A stretch of DNA of 64,000 nt. Origin: Anastatus disparis (lineage: Eukaryota; Arthropoda; Insecta; Hymenoptera; Eupelmidae). The notes under the pieces were generated by a model. That model saw nothing but the letters and a program-made list of their open reading frames with translations, did not search any database and was not told where the DNA came from. Shown piece by piece: positions 45,749-56,389 of this stretch. The position numbers and the translations under genes are program-made. Where the stretch lies: positions 434,001 to 498,000 of the forward strand of contig JAFFSR010000248.1 in assembly GCA_017163975.1 (NCBI GenBank), written 5' to 3'. The stretch's first letter is position 1; the number at the start of each line of letters is the position of its first letter.

Positions 45749-46933
45749 CCCAATAAGCACACATCTGGAAAAAAGAATTCTTTAAGAATTCACGAATGTC
45801 CGCTCTGAAGTTAATAAAATATATTAATAAAGTATTCATAAAATATTCACAAAGTATTCTTCCACAAAATTTAAATAAAAAATAACTCTTCGACGTATCT
45901 TTATAAATATTTTAAAAGGGTTAAGAAAGTATTCATAAAGAATTCTTTTTTGAAAAAGTAATCATAATCCAAAGTATTCATAAAGTAGTCAAAAAGTTTA
46001 CTTTTGAAACACTGATTTCCTAGTAACTTAGTCACTTTCAAAAATCGAAAGATGTAATGGATATTTTATCGCTTTTCAGATTGTTTTAAAATCATTTTTA
46101 ATTTTGATTTTCATGAAATTCAAAATTGAAAACTTGAAATTCCTGATAATTTTATAAGTTATAAAAATTCAATTTAATTAATCATGTAATAATTTAAATA
46201 TTTTTATCTATTTCAAACGAAAAAATTGTTAACATTTTGTGAAACAAAATATATAAATATTTTAAGTGTGTTTTAAATAAATTCTCATTTTGAGAATTTA
46301 AACAAATATCTAAACATTCTTCAATTTAAATTAAATCAACCATGACTTCACAAAAAATTTCTTTTATTAAATTAAGGTATCTCTTGAATATTTAATAAAT
46401 TTTTACTTAAATTATTCAAATAAAAATGTAGTTTGGCTAATATTATTAACCATGAATAATTAATTAACAAATTTACTAACATTGCTTATGCTCATACCAA
46501 TGAACATGTATAAGTTTCGAGAATTTATTAACAGATGAGTTGGTAGCCAAGTAGGCTAAGTCATGGGCAACAGTTTTTTTTATTTTGTTTGACATCCTCA
46601 AGAACCGTGGTTCGAATCTCGAACAAATAATTTTTTTTTTTTTTTAATTCAATAGCTTATTTTTAATCAATTATAACATTTTTTGTTTTTCATAATCATG
46701 TAAAATAGAAGGATTATTTATAATTTGATAATTAAAAAAAGTATTTTGAGAATGTGATTTAATCAAAAGAATTGTTTAAGAATACTTTGTGAATACTTTA
46801 AAAACTAAAGTGGTCGGACATTCGGAAATAAACAAAGCAATCATTAAGAACTCTTTATTGATACTTCCGTTTACGAAAGTATACATAAGGAATTCTTTTT
46901 TAATTCTCTCTTTGACACCGTTTGCTTGTTGGG
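45749..46933. mobile_element. 1.2-kb TIR element inserted between gag and ORF-B
   Basis: CCCAATAAGCACAC (45,749) and, on the other strand, CCCAACAAGCAAAC (ending 46,933) are inverted ends. Further inside, CGAATGTCCG and AAAAAAGAATTC recur in inverted order on the two sides. AAGTATTC-type short repeats fill the arms. No clear target duplication. No protein. Superfamily unknown. Confidence 0.5.
46536..46646 (+). repeat. tRNA-like / SINE-like sequence with pol III boxes
   Basis: A-box-like TAGCCAAGTAGG (46,544-46,555) and B-box GGTTCGAATCT (46,609-46,619) at tRNA-like spacing, followed by a T run (46,631-46,646). The middle is interrupted by a T-rich stretch, so it cannot fold as a functional tRNA. 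Likely a tRNA-derived SINE remnant or tRNA pseudogene. Confidence 0.5.
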
Positions 46934-46945
46934 TTATTTATTCTT

Positions 46946-47488
46946 TTAACATGATTGCAAATTTTTTAACGATATTGTTGGTACTTCCTCTTCAGTCTGT
47001 ATCTTAGGTCGAGTAACAATTTTCACTCCTGGTATTGATGAATATTTTATTTTCTGCTGTTCTAAGGGTAAGCTGGGTGGAAACAAAATAGCCTTTTTAC
47101 TGGTTTGAACGTTTGTATTTTTGCTACACAATTCTTTTGAAATTAGGTCTTGTTGGGTGAGGCTTGCTCTAACCCAGCGATGTTCTCGAGAATTTTTACA
47201 CTCGTAACAATCTCGTTTATAAAGATCAGCTGGAGAGTGTTGCGCGCATAAGCTTTTAAGGTAAAATTCTACCTTGTTATCGGGTGGTAATGTTGCGAGT
47301 TCAGTGTCGATTCTTCGTCGGTTCTCCCAATATTTTTTTATTCCTTCGAATTTTTCTCCTCGTCTTTCACATTCTTTTCTTAGTCTATTGATATAATTTC
47401 TTCGTTGAGCGCGCGAAAATTTAACAAATTTACCGCCGTTTGATTGGTAGCAGTCTTCTAATTGGTCGTATTTTTCCGACACTAGCAA
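46946..47488 (-). CDS. Accessory ORF-B of the retroelement, 180 codons without any ATG
   Basis: Open frame sense to gag, upstream of it. It has no methionine codon anywhere (a TTG is the first possible start), and just before it lies a pyrimidine-rich run and a TTGCTAG acceptor-like site. This suggests an exon joined to an upstream start by splicing. The product is very basic in its first 60 residues (RAQRRNYINRLRKECERRGE), has a CYECKNSREHRW segment near residue 94, and a Pro/Lys-rich C-terminus. I do not recognise the family. It ends 13 bp before the TIR element, and before that insertion it would have lain about 0.2 kb upstream of gag. It could instead be a Gag-leader extension. Confidence 0.5.
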   Translation of the reverse strand: MLVSEKYDQLEDCYQSNGGKFVKFSRAQRRNYINRLRKECERRGEKFEGIKKYWENRRRIDTELATLPPDNKVEFYLKSLCAQHSPADLYKRDCYECKNSREHRWVRASLTQQDLISKELCSKNTNVQTSKKAILFPPSLPLEQQKIKYSSIPGVKIVTRPKIQTEEEVPTISLKNLQSC

Positions 47489-47643
47489 GGCAATTTAAAC
47501 AGAACGAAACAAAAAGAAATATTTTAGTATATAAAAAAAAAATTTATTCCAAGAGTCAAACCATTCTCAAAAAAAAGGAACTTGTTTATAAATATGCGGT
47601 ATAATACTCGTTGTCTAAAGAAATCAAAGAGGAAAAAACGATT

Positions 47644-48009
47644 TTATTGCAAAGTTAAAAGATTAAAGTCAATAGTTAACTTATCAATTTGTTTATTAAG
47701 TATTTTATTTTGTTCTTCTAAATTTTTAAATTTATTAATTGTATAACCTGTGAAAAATCCCAGATGTGCTGATATTCTATCGTTTTTCCTTACTAATTTG
47801 TCTACTGTCTCTACTATTGTATTGTTAACTGTTGTTAATTGACTAATCACAGCAGCTTGTTCTTTAATTGTTTTGTTCAAAAATTTAATTTGTTTTGATG
47901 AAATGTCTTGATTATATTCGAATGCAAGCTCTAATCTTGTTAAACGTGAAGTTAAATCATTTAATTTTGCATTTGTATAAAACTCGGTTGTTGAATTAAT
48001 CGGTATCAT
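47644..48009 (-). CDS. Accessory ORF-A of the retroelement, coiled-coil protein
   Basis: 121 codons from ATG at 48,009. The frame is open further up to 48,201, but that part is Phe/Lys/Asn-rich and looks non-coding. The sequence has two heptad-like Leu/Ile-rich helices (NDLTSRLTRLELAF and KNLEEQNKILNKQIDKL) flanking a short hydrophobic segment (HLGFFTGYTI). No known family recognised. It lies 155 bases before ORF-B on the same strand. It could be a small accessory protein, or the 5' exon feeding ORF-B. Confidence 0.4.
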   Translation of the reverse strand: MIPINSTTEFYTNAKLNDLTSRLTRLELAFEYNQDISSKQIKFLNKTIKEQAAVISQLTTVNNTIVETVDKLVRKNDRISAHLGFFTGYTINKFKNLEEQNKILNKQIDKLTIDFNLLTLQ

Positions 48010-48201
48010 TGAACATAAGGTTTTTTTTTTATTAAGCGCAAACAAGTGCTCAAAGAGCAATTTGTTATTTTTATGGCGCAAAAGATATTTTAAAAGTTGC
48101 AAACGATTTATGAAAGTTTTGTTTAATTTAGAAAAAAAAAAAAAAATTGTTAAATGAATTTTATTATAATTAATTTTTGAAATATTAAATTTATAAAGCA
48201 C

Positions 48202-50620
48202 AAAAAAAATAAAAATTTTAATGTTGACAAAAAGAACAAGTTTTCTTGCTATTATTTAATTGCTAATAAATATTCAATATTGATTTAATAGTATCTAAAA
48301 TATTATTTCTAAAACAAATGCAAATAGTGTAACAAGAACTATGATAAGTATTGTACCTTTTGTGTAACAGCGTCACAAGGTAATGTGACACTAGTGCCAC
48401 CTAGCTTCTAGGCCTCAGATTATGCTTACAGCGCACCTTTACCATCAGCGCTTTTCTATATGCCAATTTATGGCGTAGCGTTAGCGTAACTATAACGTAC
48501 TGTAGTCTATGGTGATGCTTTAGCTAATGTCTTTTTTGAACTAACCTATATGGTTGTATTGTCTCATTTTAAGAGTTTTCAATTGAGTTTTAACAGAAAA
48601 TTATTTTTATGATTTTTATTATTTTTAAATTAAAATATTTTGTCAAATGTAGCAGTAAATTTAAGTGTGTATTTTAATGTTATCTATTCTAAATTATAAA
48701 TACTTATCTTTATGATAGTTCTTATATATTTTTGTTTTTAAAAGAAAATGAGCAATAATTGGATAGTTGTACACTCTTAAAATACTTTTCTGTTTTATTT
48801 TCAACCAGAGTTAACGCATTCTATTACTAATCCTTTTTCATATTCTCAAATGTGATAAAGTTTATTATATAAAAACAACAAAAGTTAAAATAATTTATCG
48901 TTTATTAAATTAAATGTTTGAGATGAGTTTTTTTTTGTAATTGTAAAACAGATTAGAAAAATGATATTTTGTCAACTTGAATTAATTAATAAAAAAAAAT
49001 TTTAAATTAGTTTTAATAATAAAGTGAAAATTATTCTTTATTATGTGAATTAATATTAATATTAAATATAAAATTGTGACAGTAAATAGAGTTTGATGTT
49101 CTTAATATTTGGAAAGGACTCGAGTAGAAAAGTAAAATGATTTTTAACAATTATTTTAAATACTTTTAATAACTATTTTTGATTTTAAATAAAAGATAGG
49201 TTCTAATTTCAAGTAAATGTTATTGTTAAATATAAATAATGATTTATATTAAGGTGTATTCGATAATATGCTAAAGAAATTTTTAATCATATAATACTTC
49301 TCAATAATAATTCAGTGTTTCTTTTAAATTTTATCTGATTTAATAATGTATTTTAAAAGCAGAGGATATTTTAAATTTCACATAAAGTATGTGCATGTAT
49401 ATAAAAATTTTATTTAATATAACTATATGAGTATTAGAAAAAGAAAAAACAATTGATAAACTGAAAATGGTTAAATATATTTGTACAAATTGTTTATTTG
49501 AAAGGTAATTCTTCTTTTTCTTTTTAATCAGTATATAAAATTGAATTTTAAGTGTATTCTTACACTAACCGTATTCTTATAATTAAAAAAATTATATATA
49601 TAACTTTTTGATAGAATTATTAAGTTTATGAATTTTTTTTTAAAAAATAGAAAATATTTGACCAATAAAAAGAGAGGGATTGAAGACTATTCAATAGGAA
49701 AAAAAAACAATCTTTATGTCTTGAGTGTTTGAATACTTAAAATTTCATATCACTTGATTGAAGATTTACCTTATTTTTATCATTCGAGCTGTTTTAAAGT
49801 ATTTAGATAATTAATTGTAAAAAAAAAATAAACTGAATTATAATTGGTTTCTAATTTAATTTATACTGTTATTATATTTTATTTTTAATAAAGCAAAAAG
49901 AAATACAATGATTCTATGTGTATATATTTTTTATACAAAAATAGAATAGGAATAAATGTTTTTAGAGATGAATTTTCTCCAATCATTAATTAAAGATTTT
50001 AATAGTTTGGGTTAAATTATTTATGGATGAACATTGAAGTATATTATTTACTGTTATTATTTTTTTTTTATATATTCAAGTATTAAAATGTAGTAATTTA
50101 GAATGAAAAAGTACAGTACGAAAGTAGTTAAAAAAAAATTGTTTGAATATTTTAGCGTATTTTAAATGATTTTTTTTATTTCTTTTTACAAATAGAAAAT
50201 ATATATTTTTTCTAAAAACTTTTTCAGTAATATAATTAACACTTAGGATTAACGACAGAATAGTGCACTTTTAAGACTTATTCACAATGAAAGTTATTGC
50301 AATTTAATTTTACAAATTCATTCAATCGAAAAATGGTTTGAGACTTGTAAAAATTGAAATTTTAATGTTTGAAAATTAAAAATTTTTGAGAACACGAGCT
50401 TAAAAAAACAATAATTCTTTTCTTTTTTAAAAGATATCCCTCCGGGGCCTCCAAAAAAGAAGTATGTGACGTCTGAGGGACGCACATGTATAAATTAGTT
50501 TAGCGTCGATTGAGGGTTAATTTTGGCAGCCGTAGGGTTTTCCACCTAATAGCCACCTCTTTCAAAATTTTTAGAATTATTGTTTTGTGATAAGGTAGGA
50601 AAAGGATAATTGGTAAGCCT
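48202..50620 (-). other. Long untranslated leader of the retroelement
   Basis: 2.4 kb between the primer-binding site and ORF-A with no supported coding sequence. Two GC-richer islands stand out: 48,355-48,540 and 50,435-50,580 next to the PBS. The latter is a reasonable place for packaging or dimerisation structure, which is inference only. Confidence 0.5.
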
Positions 50621-50638
50621 AGATGGAACCATACACCA
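50621..50638 (-). promoter_or_regulatory. Primer-binding site
   Basis: Immediately inside the 5' LTR the minus strand reads TGGTGTATGGTTCCATCT. A TGG start pairs with the CCA end of a tRNA, as expected for a PBS. I cannot assign the tRNA. Confidence 0.7.
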
Positions 50639-53409
50639 GAGGTATCAAACTAGGCTGTCGCAACCCTGAACAATTTGCCGGGATACGACAGGAAAGGTGG
50701 GAAGTTATAAAATAATAAAGAAATGATAATAATAAAAAAAAAATAAATTGGAAAGATTTTAGTGAAATAAAATTTGAAGTTTAATTTAGGAAAAACAATG
50801 TAAATTATTAAATAGAAAGCAAATTTGAATTTTAAGTTTGATTTTATTTACTTTTAATAAAAGTTTTACTTACTCTTCCTAAGTAATTGATGAAACCAGA
50901 GAGAGAGAGTGTGAACACAATGGAAATATCCGTTGAAATTTTCTAGAACTGGTTGTGCACTTAGTAATTGAAACTTAGAAATTTGAATTAAGAAAACTTG
51001 AAAATTTAGTAATTGAAACTTAGAAATTTGAATTGAGAAAACTTGAAAATTTAGTAATTGAAACTTAGAAATTTGAATTGAGAAAACTTGAAAATTTGTG
51101 ATTGAAGTATTGTAGAACCTTGGCGATGTATCCTTGGCGGTGGTCGACTGACTGATTTCCTCCCCGTTCTGTCTTTTTAAAGGAGCCTTAGGGCCCGCCC
51201 TGAGGATCTTCAAAATTTCCCTTTCCGTTGGAAAATATGGTCAAATTGGCAATGGGCGTACGCAAAAAGCGTGCTTGTTCCTCTTTATCTTCGCTTGTGG
51301 GCGGATTTTTTAACCTTAGGGAGAAAAACTCCCTAGGAATTTCAGTGTATTTTCTCTGAGTTTCCCTCTCTCTCTTCGGAATTTCTCCCTTACTTAGGAA
51401 ATAAGCTACATATATTGTTTACAATAATTATTTCGCACATAAAAAAAAATAAACTTAAATTTAGATTACTCTTTTAATTATTAATATTTCTTGGTTATAA
51501 TATTTGTTTCTTTTTTTTTAAAAAGGTTAAACTTTGAAAATAATTTAATAAACATTTATAAGTTTAGTATGAAAAAAAAATAGAAAAGGAAAAATACAAA
51601 TAAAATAAACAGATATTGTCAAGAAACATTAATAATTAATAATGATTTAATTAAAATTAAAAGAAAAGGAAAAACAAAACTTAATAAGCGGAAAGTATAT
51701 AAAATTATGAAAGATACGCTGATATTAAAAGAAAAGGTATCGTTTATACGTATTTAGTTGATTCGATGAACAATAAAAAAAAAAATAATAAACCTAAAAT
51801 TATTTATTAACTAAAGAAAAGTTTATAAGATGATTTTTTTAGAGAGAGAAAAAAGAATAAAAATGACATATGCTAGAATTTACGTACGGTTGTTAAAAAT
51901 AAACAATTATTCGTCGCATTATTTATATTGACGTTTATTTAACAAACAATATGATAAAATAAATAATTTTAATCAATAAAAAGAAGGTAACAACAAAAGT
52001 TATACAAAAAGAAAATGTAATAGATGCTTAAAATTTTAACAGGCGACGCTACACAAAAAGATAGGATGCTGATACTTAAAATGTTTAAATAAAATTGTTT
52101 GAAATGTAAAAAATAAATCTAACTAACTATTAATTAAATTTAACTGTTTATTAAAATATCATTTCTTTTTAAATAAAATTTTAGTTAATTCTTAAAAATT
52201 TCCCAGGTAATTTTAAAATATCTGTGGAGCCTCCAGTCGTAAACACTGGCGCCCGTTTTTATTGAGGCTTATCCTCTTTGTGTCAAAAGATATTTTCTAT
52301 TTCCTAATGGTCAACTTTATTCTTTTCATTTAAAATATCAATATTTATTATTTAAAATGTAAATAAATTTTATAAGATGTTAATTTAGAATTTCCGTGAA
52401 GGAATAACATTTAATAATTTGTATGTATAAAAAAAAGAATCATATATTGTATATTAATATAGTATATGAAACGAATAAAGTTAGGTAATTTATGCTTAAA
52501 GTTATTAATAATTACTACAAAAAAAGAGAATTGTATCAATAGTATAAAAACATTCATAAGAGTTTAATATTTAAAAGTATTCAAATTTTAAGGTTTTTTG
52601 TGTTCTTAATTATTGTGTAACAGAGTATTAAATTATAATGTTGCCTGCGTTTGATTGGCAACTTCCTTACTTGATTAATCATAAAAATAATATTACATTA
52701 TTGAAAAGTGACATATAGTTAAAGCAATAAGAACATTTGCACTGTACTGTTTGAAGGAAAATAATAATAAATACTATATTTGCAAAAGTTTGTATCTATA
52801 GATATATATACGAATATTTATGAATATTTAGAGATGTTGAGTACGCAAAAAAAATAAAGGAAAATAAAAATACGAATAAATAATATTAAAATAGCTACTG
52901 TAAAAAGGGGATGATAAAAAAAATTTCGACATATAAGATCATTAAATCCAGGTAAAATGTTTGTCCCGTTATAGAAAAGAAAGTAAGAAGAAAAAAATTG
53001 AAATCTTATTTGCCCGGTCTATGTATGCATTTGTCATGCTGTACACAGATGTAGGTATTAGGGGTTTTTCCTTATTTTTTTCGTATTCCATATCTTCTTC
53101 AATAGTTATTATAGACATTACTGTTGCTTTAAATTTTTATGTAGAAGGACATTTGTACATTTATAAGTATATAAAAAAAGGAACGAAAATGCTTTATCTT
53201 AACGGATGTCTGGAAGCTTAAGATACAATAATCGTAAACTAAAATAAACTAAAATATAAGCATAAGAGAAAAATTTACTTTAAGGATTAGGCGTGTGAAC
53301 GAATGGAAATATTTTTAAAACTGGGTAAAAAAAATAGTAAGGAAAAGAAAAATGTTTTGAAATATTTAAAATTATAAAAAAAATTCACGCAAATAGTGCT
53401 GACATGACA
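50639..53409 (-). repeat. 5' LTR (2.77 kb)
   Basis: Near-identical to 34,738-37,458 with scattered substitutions. The main difference is a third copy of the 45-bp unit (about 50,961-51,095). The first bases on its strand are TGTCATGTCAGCAC. Confidence 0.9.
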
Positions 53410-53562
53410 AGTATATTCATAAAAAAACCTTTATTTTTACATTGACAATTATATGTTTCTCTTTCTAGAAGTAAAAATCCTTTTAAAATACATATTCAAA
53501 ATAAATTAAAAAATAAAAATGAATTAACCAATATAGTATGGAAAGAAGTACTAGAAAAATAA
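53410..53562 (+). pseudogene. Helitron B helicase, C-terminal fragment
   Basis: Resumes directly after the retroelement in frame with helicase sequence: KKPLFLH, a TGA where Gly is expected, then QLYVSLSRSKNPFKIHIQ and TNIVWKEVLEK, ending TAA at 53,560-53,562. This matches the end of the family-A helicase. About 21 residues (the INKSQGQ motif region) present in family A are missing between 34,737 and this point. Confidence 0.75.
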
Positions 53563-53824
53563 TTAAAAAAAAAAACTTTAATTTTTTTAATATTAAAAAT
53601 ATATTTATATTTCTTACATACTAATAAAACATTTATTTTTTTCAGATATAACATAATAGAACAAAAAATAAAAACATACTTTAAATTTTCTATATAAAAA
53701 AATTAATTTAAAATAATAAAAAAGAAAATAAAAACAAACTTCAAATATTTTATAAAAAAAAATAATAACAAAGTTATTTAAAATATAATTTAATTAATAC
53801 TAATAATAATCGAATCATTATTGA

Positions 53825-54169
53825 ATGGAATGGGATCCAGTTTCAAATGAATACATTGTTGTAGAAAACTTACAACATCAAGAAGAATTAGATGATTTAA
53901 ATAACCAAATAAACGAATTTGAACGGTTTCAAGAGCAGTACGAAGAATATATGAAAAGTTTGAATGAAAATACAGATTTATCTAGATTAAATAATGCAAT
54001 TAATAACTATATCGGTATTGAAAATGAAAAATTTCATTTCAAAAATTGGAACAATGTAACATATTATTATAAATATATGACAAATAAAATCATTCAATAT
54101 AAGTTAGAAATACATGATCCAATAATGGAATATTATATCAAACCTCATAATACAATATATTATAAATAA
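53825..54169 (+). CDS. Small ORF downstream of the Helitron B helicase
   Basis: 114 codons from ATG, on the Helitron's strand, between the helicase end and the Helitron 3' terminus. The first half is acidic and probably coiled coil (HQEELDDLNNQINEFERFQE). The second is Tyr/Asn-rich (FKNWNNVTYYYKYMTNK). No family recognised. In such AT-rich DNA a 114-codon ATG-initiated ORF with heptad character is more than chance but not proof of a gene. It could be a Helitron-borne accessory gene. Confidence 0.4.
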   Translation: MEWDPVSNEYIVVENLQHQEELDDLNNQINEFERFQEQYEEYMKSLNENTDLSRLNNAINNYIGIENEKFHFKNWNNVTYYYKYMTNKIIQYKLEIHDPIMEYYIKPHNTIYYK

Positions 54170-55115
54170 TTATTACGTATTGCTAATATAATTTTTTTTA
54201 TATTATAAAATATAATATAAAATATATTTAAGTAATAAATTAATAAAAATAATAAATATATTTTTTATAAAAACAAAAAATTAATCAAATATATTAAAAC
54301 AGTAATTTAAAATATATTTCATACATTAAAAAGACTTAATTGCATTAGAATATAATTGAAAAAAAATAAATAAAATTTAATAAAATACTCACTTTATAAT
54401 TTTATTCATAACGTACATGAATTAGTAATTAATTGTATTAATATTATTATAATTATGATACAGGCATTAAACGTTAAATAAATCAAATAAAATCCTATTA
54501 TAACTTAAACATTTATAATTGAATTTAAATATAATAAAATGTTTAAAGGATAAATAAAAAATTATTTTATAAAACAAAAAAAAATTAATAAAATTCATAT
54601 CATTATGTATTATATTATATTGATTTTTTTAATCAATAAATAATATTAAAAATTATTTATTAATAAATAAATAATCGATAATTTAAAAAAAAAACAAACA
54701 TGAAAATACATTCTATTAATTTTGTAAAAATTATTTTAATATATCTTTATTAATACTAGCAAAAAAGTCAAGGATATTAGAAAACAATATAGATATATAT
54801 TTTATAGATCTAAAAGACTTAAAAATAAAATTAAGATATATTAAAAATAAAATTGAAATAATTAATAAATAAGGAAAAATTATATTATTTAATTTAATCG
54901 CTTTATTTATGAAATATATTAATTAATAATATTATAATTATCATAATGATATTGAAATTTATTGTAAAATATATACTTTGAATAAAACTAATATTTAAAA
55001 AAAATAAAATATATTAATTTCAAGTATATAAATTAAAGATACTAAATGTTATAAAAAAAATAATAATAATTAATATTCAAATATAAGAAATAATTATAAG
55101 ATTTTTAATAATAAT

Positions 55116-55117
<2 letters not shown>
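54170..55117. other. AT-rich, no gene seen
   Basis: Extremely AT-rich internal Helitron B sequence with no coding signal that I can support. Confidence 0.6.
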
Positions 55118-55163
<46 letters not shown>

Positions 55164-55502
55164 TTAATATATAAAGGATATTGTCCTCTATATGATTAAC
55201 CTTTTATATATGATGAAGTCGAGGAAGTCCCCCGCCCGGCATCTGTTTAACACATTACATCAGGCTAGGACTGTCAGACCCACCATACCGAAAACTTTGA
55301 CTACCGATGGATGGTCAGCCACTTTTGTAACCAACAATCAACCGATACCCAATGAGGTCGGATTTTTTAAAGAGTCGCGATATAAATGGCACATACACTT
55401 ATTTTCTTTCGAAAAAAAAGTTAGAGGTACCTGGCCAGGATTCGAACCCATGCCCTCCGCGTTGAAGGCAAGAGCTCTATCCATTACGCCACCGCGCTCT
55501 CA
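55118..55502 (-). repeat. tRNA-derived SINE with 41-nt A tail
   Basis: On the minus strand a tRNA-like head GAGCGCGGTGGCGTAATGG... has an A box (55,481-55,491) and a B box GGTTCGAATCC (55,438-55,448). A tRNA-unrelated body of about 220 bp and an uninterrupted A tail (T run 55,118-55,158 on the plus strand) follow. AATAATAATA is present on both sides as a probable target duplication. The intact tail and pol III boxes suggest a recent insertion. The 104-residue plus-strand ORF across it is not a gene. Confidence 0.85.
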
Positions 55503-55802
55503 ATAATAATAATATTAAAAGACATAGAATTCAATAAAATATTAAATTTTAAATTTAGAATAATTATAATAAAAAAAAAATTTTTTTACGGTTCTATATT
55601 ATTGTAAAACATGTTACAATAATATTGAATTGAAAAATATCAAGTTATAATAATTATTCTAATAAACCTACTTAAGCAAAGATTTAAAAGAGATAAATAT
55701 TAATTGAACAATTGTTATATAACAACAATTGTACAAATTATAAAATAATTTTAAAACTTTGTTTAAATATGTGATACTGAAGGTGGAGGATGGATTGTAA
55801 AT

Positions 55803-55875
55803 AGAGTCTATGGTTTAAGGAGGAAGGAATATAGACTCTCATGGTTGTGTAGGGCTACAGGCGAAGGTAACCATG
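55803..55875 (+). other. Two consecutive stem-loops near the Helitron B 3' end
   Basis: AGAGTCTAT/ATAGACTCT (55,803-55,839), then CATGGTT/AACCATG (55,840-55,875). The second loop (GTGTAGGGCTACAGGCGAAG) matches the motif at 28,239-28,276 in inverted orientation. Confidence 0.55.
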
Positions 55876-56190
55876 GTTTTATTTTGAATAATTTTATAAA
55901 AAAAAAGGAATAATTCTAATTAATTTTAACATGTCTTAAAATAACTTAAAATTATTATAATTGATTTTATATAATTATTATAAATAAAACAAAAAAAAAA
56001 CCAACGCGCCGTAATACCATACATTTTTTATTTAATTTATATTATAAACTATTAATTGTAAGGTATTATTGACAGTACCTCTTCGAGTGGTGTGGAAATC
56101 TGTCTGAGCAAATATATAATTAATATAAATTTTATAAATAATTTTTGTCAGTACAAATTTCATTACTGGCTGACATATTGTAAATATAAA

Positions 56191-56234
56191 CGGGGGTTGG
56201 CGAGCAGCGCGAGCAGGGGGGAACCCCCCCTAGT
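56191..56234 (+). other. Helitron B 3' terminus: hairpin plus CTAG
   Basis: GC-rich GGCGAGCAGCGCGAGCA, then six G, AA, seven C (56,216-56,230) and CTAG ending 56,233, followed by T. A terminal hairpin followed by CTRR and an A-T target is the defining Helitron 3' end. Confidence 0.85.
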
Positions 56235-56389
56235 ATATATATATATATATATTATCTTATAGTAAAATATTTTATCACCTTGTATGAAAATTACTTTGTA
56301 AAAGTAGAATAATGCTGCGAATAAACAAATGATTATAAGAAAATATTGAAAACTGTAAATAACAATAAAAAAGCGTTAGGCTAGAAATA

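Larger units (their letters stand above)
34738..53409 (-). mobile_element. 18.7-kb Ty3/gypsy-type LTR retroelement with viral-type glycoprotein and accessory ORFs
   Basis: Two direct repeats of about 2.7 kb (34,738-37,458 and 50,639-53,409) bracket minus-strand genes in retroviral order: leader, ORF-A, ORF-B, gag, pol (two proteases, RT, RNase H, integrase) and env. A TGG-starting primer-binding site abuts the 5' LTR. LTRs begin TGTCATGTCAGCAC; they end ...GATACCTC(T) rather than the usual CA. No perfect target duplication flanks it (last left bases ACTA, first right bases AGTA). The host Helitron lacks about 63 bp at the junction. A TIR element (45,749-46,933) has inserted between ORF-B and gag. 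Confidence 0.9.
29996..56233 (+). mobile_element. Helitron family B, split by an LTR retroelement
   Basis: Rolling-circle transposon on the plus strand: an OTU domain fused to Rep and helicase (29,996-34,737), interrupted by an 18.7-kb retroelement, with the helicase C-terminus resuming at 53,410. A small ORF (53,825) follows and a canonical Helitron 3' terminus (hairpin, CTAG, then T) ends it at 56,233. It also contains a TTAA MITE and a SINE. Its 5' end is not resolved; the start given is the first coding base. Without insertions it would be about 7 kb. Confidence 0.75.

Noticed and set aside
55192..55506. 104-codon plus-strand ORF
   Set aside because: It runs antisense through the tRNA-derived SINE.
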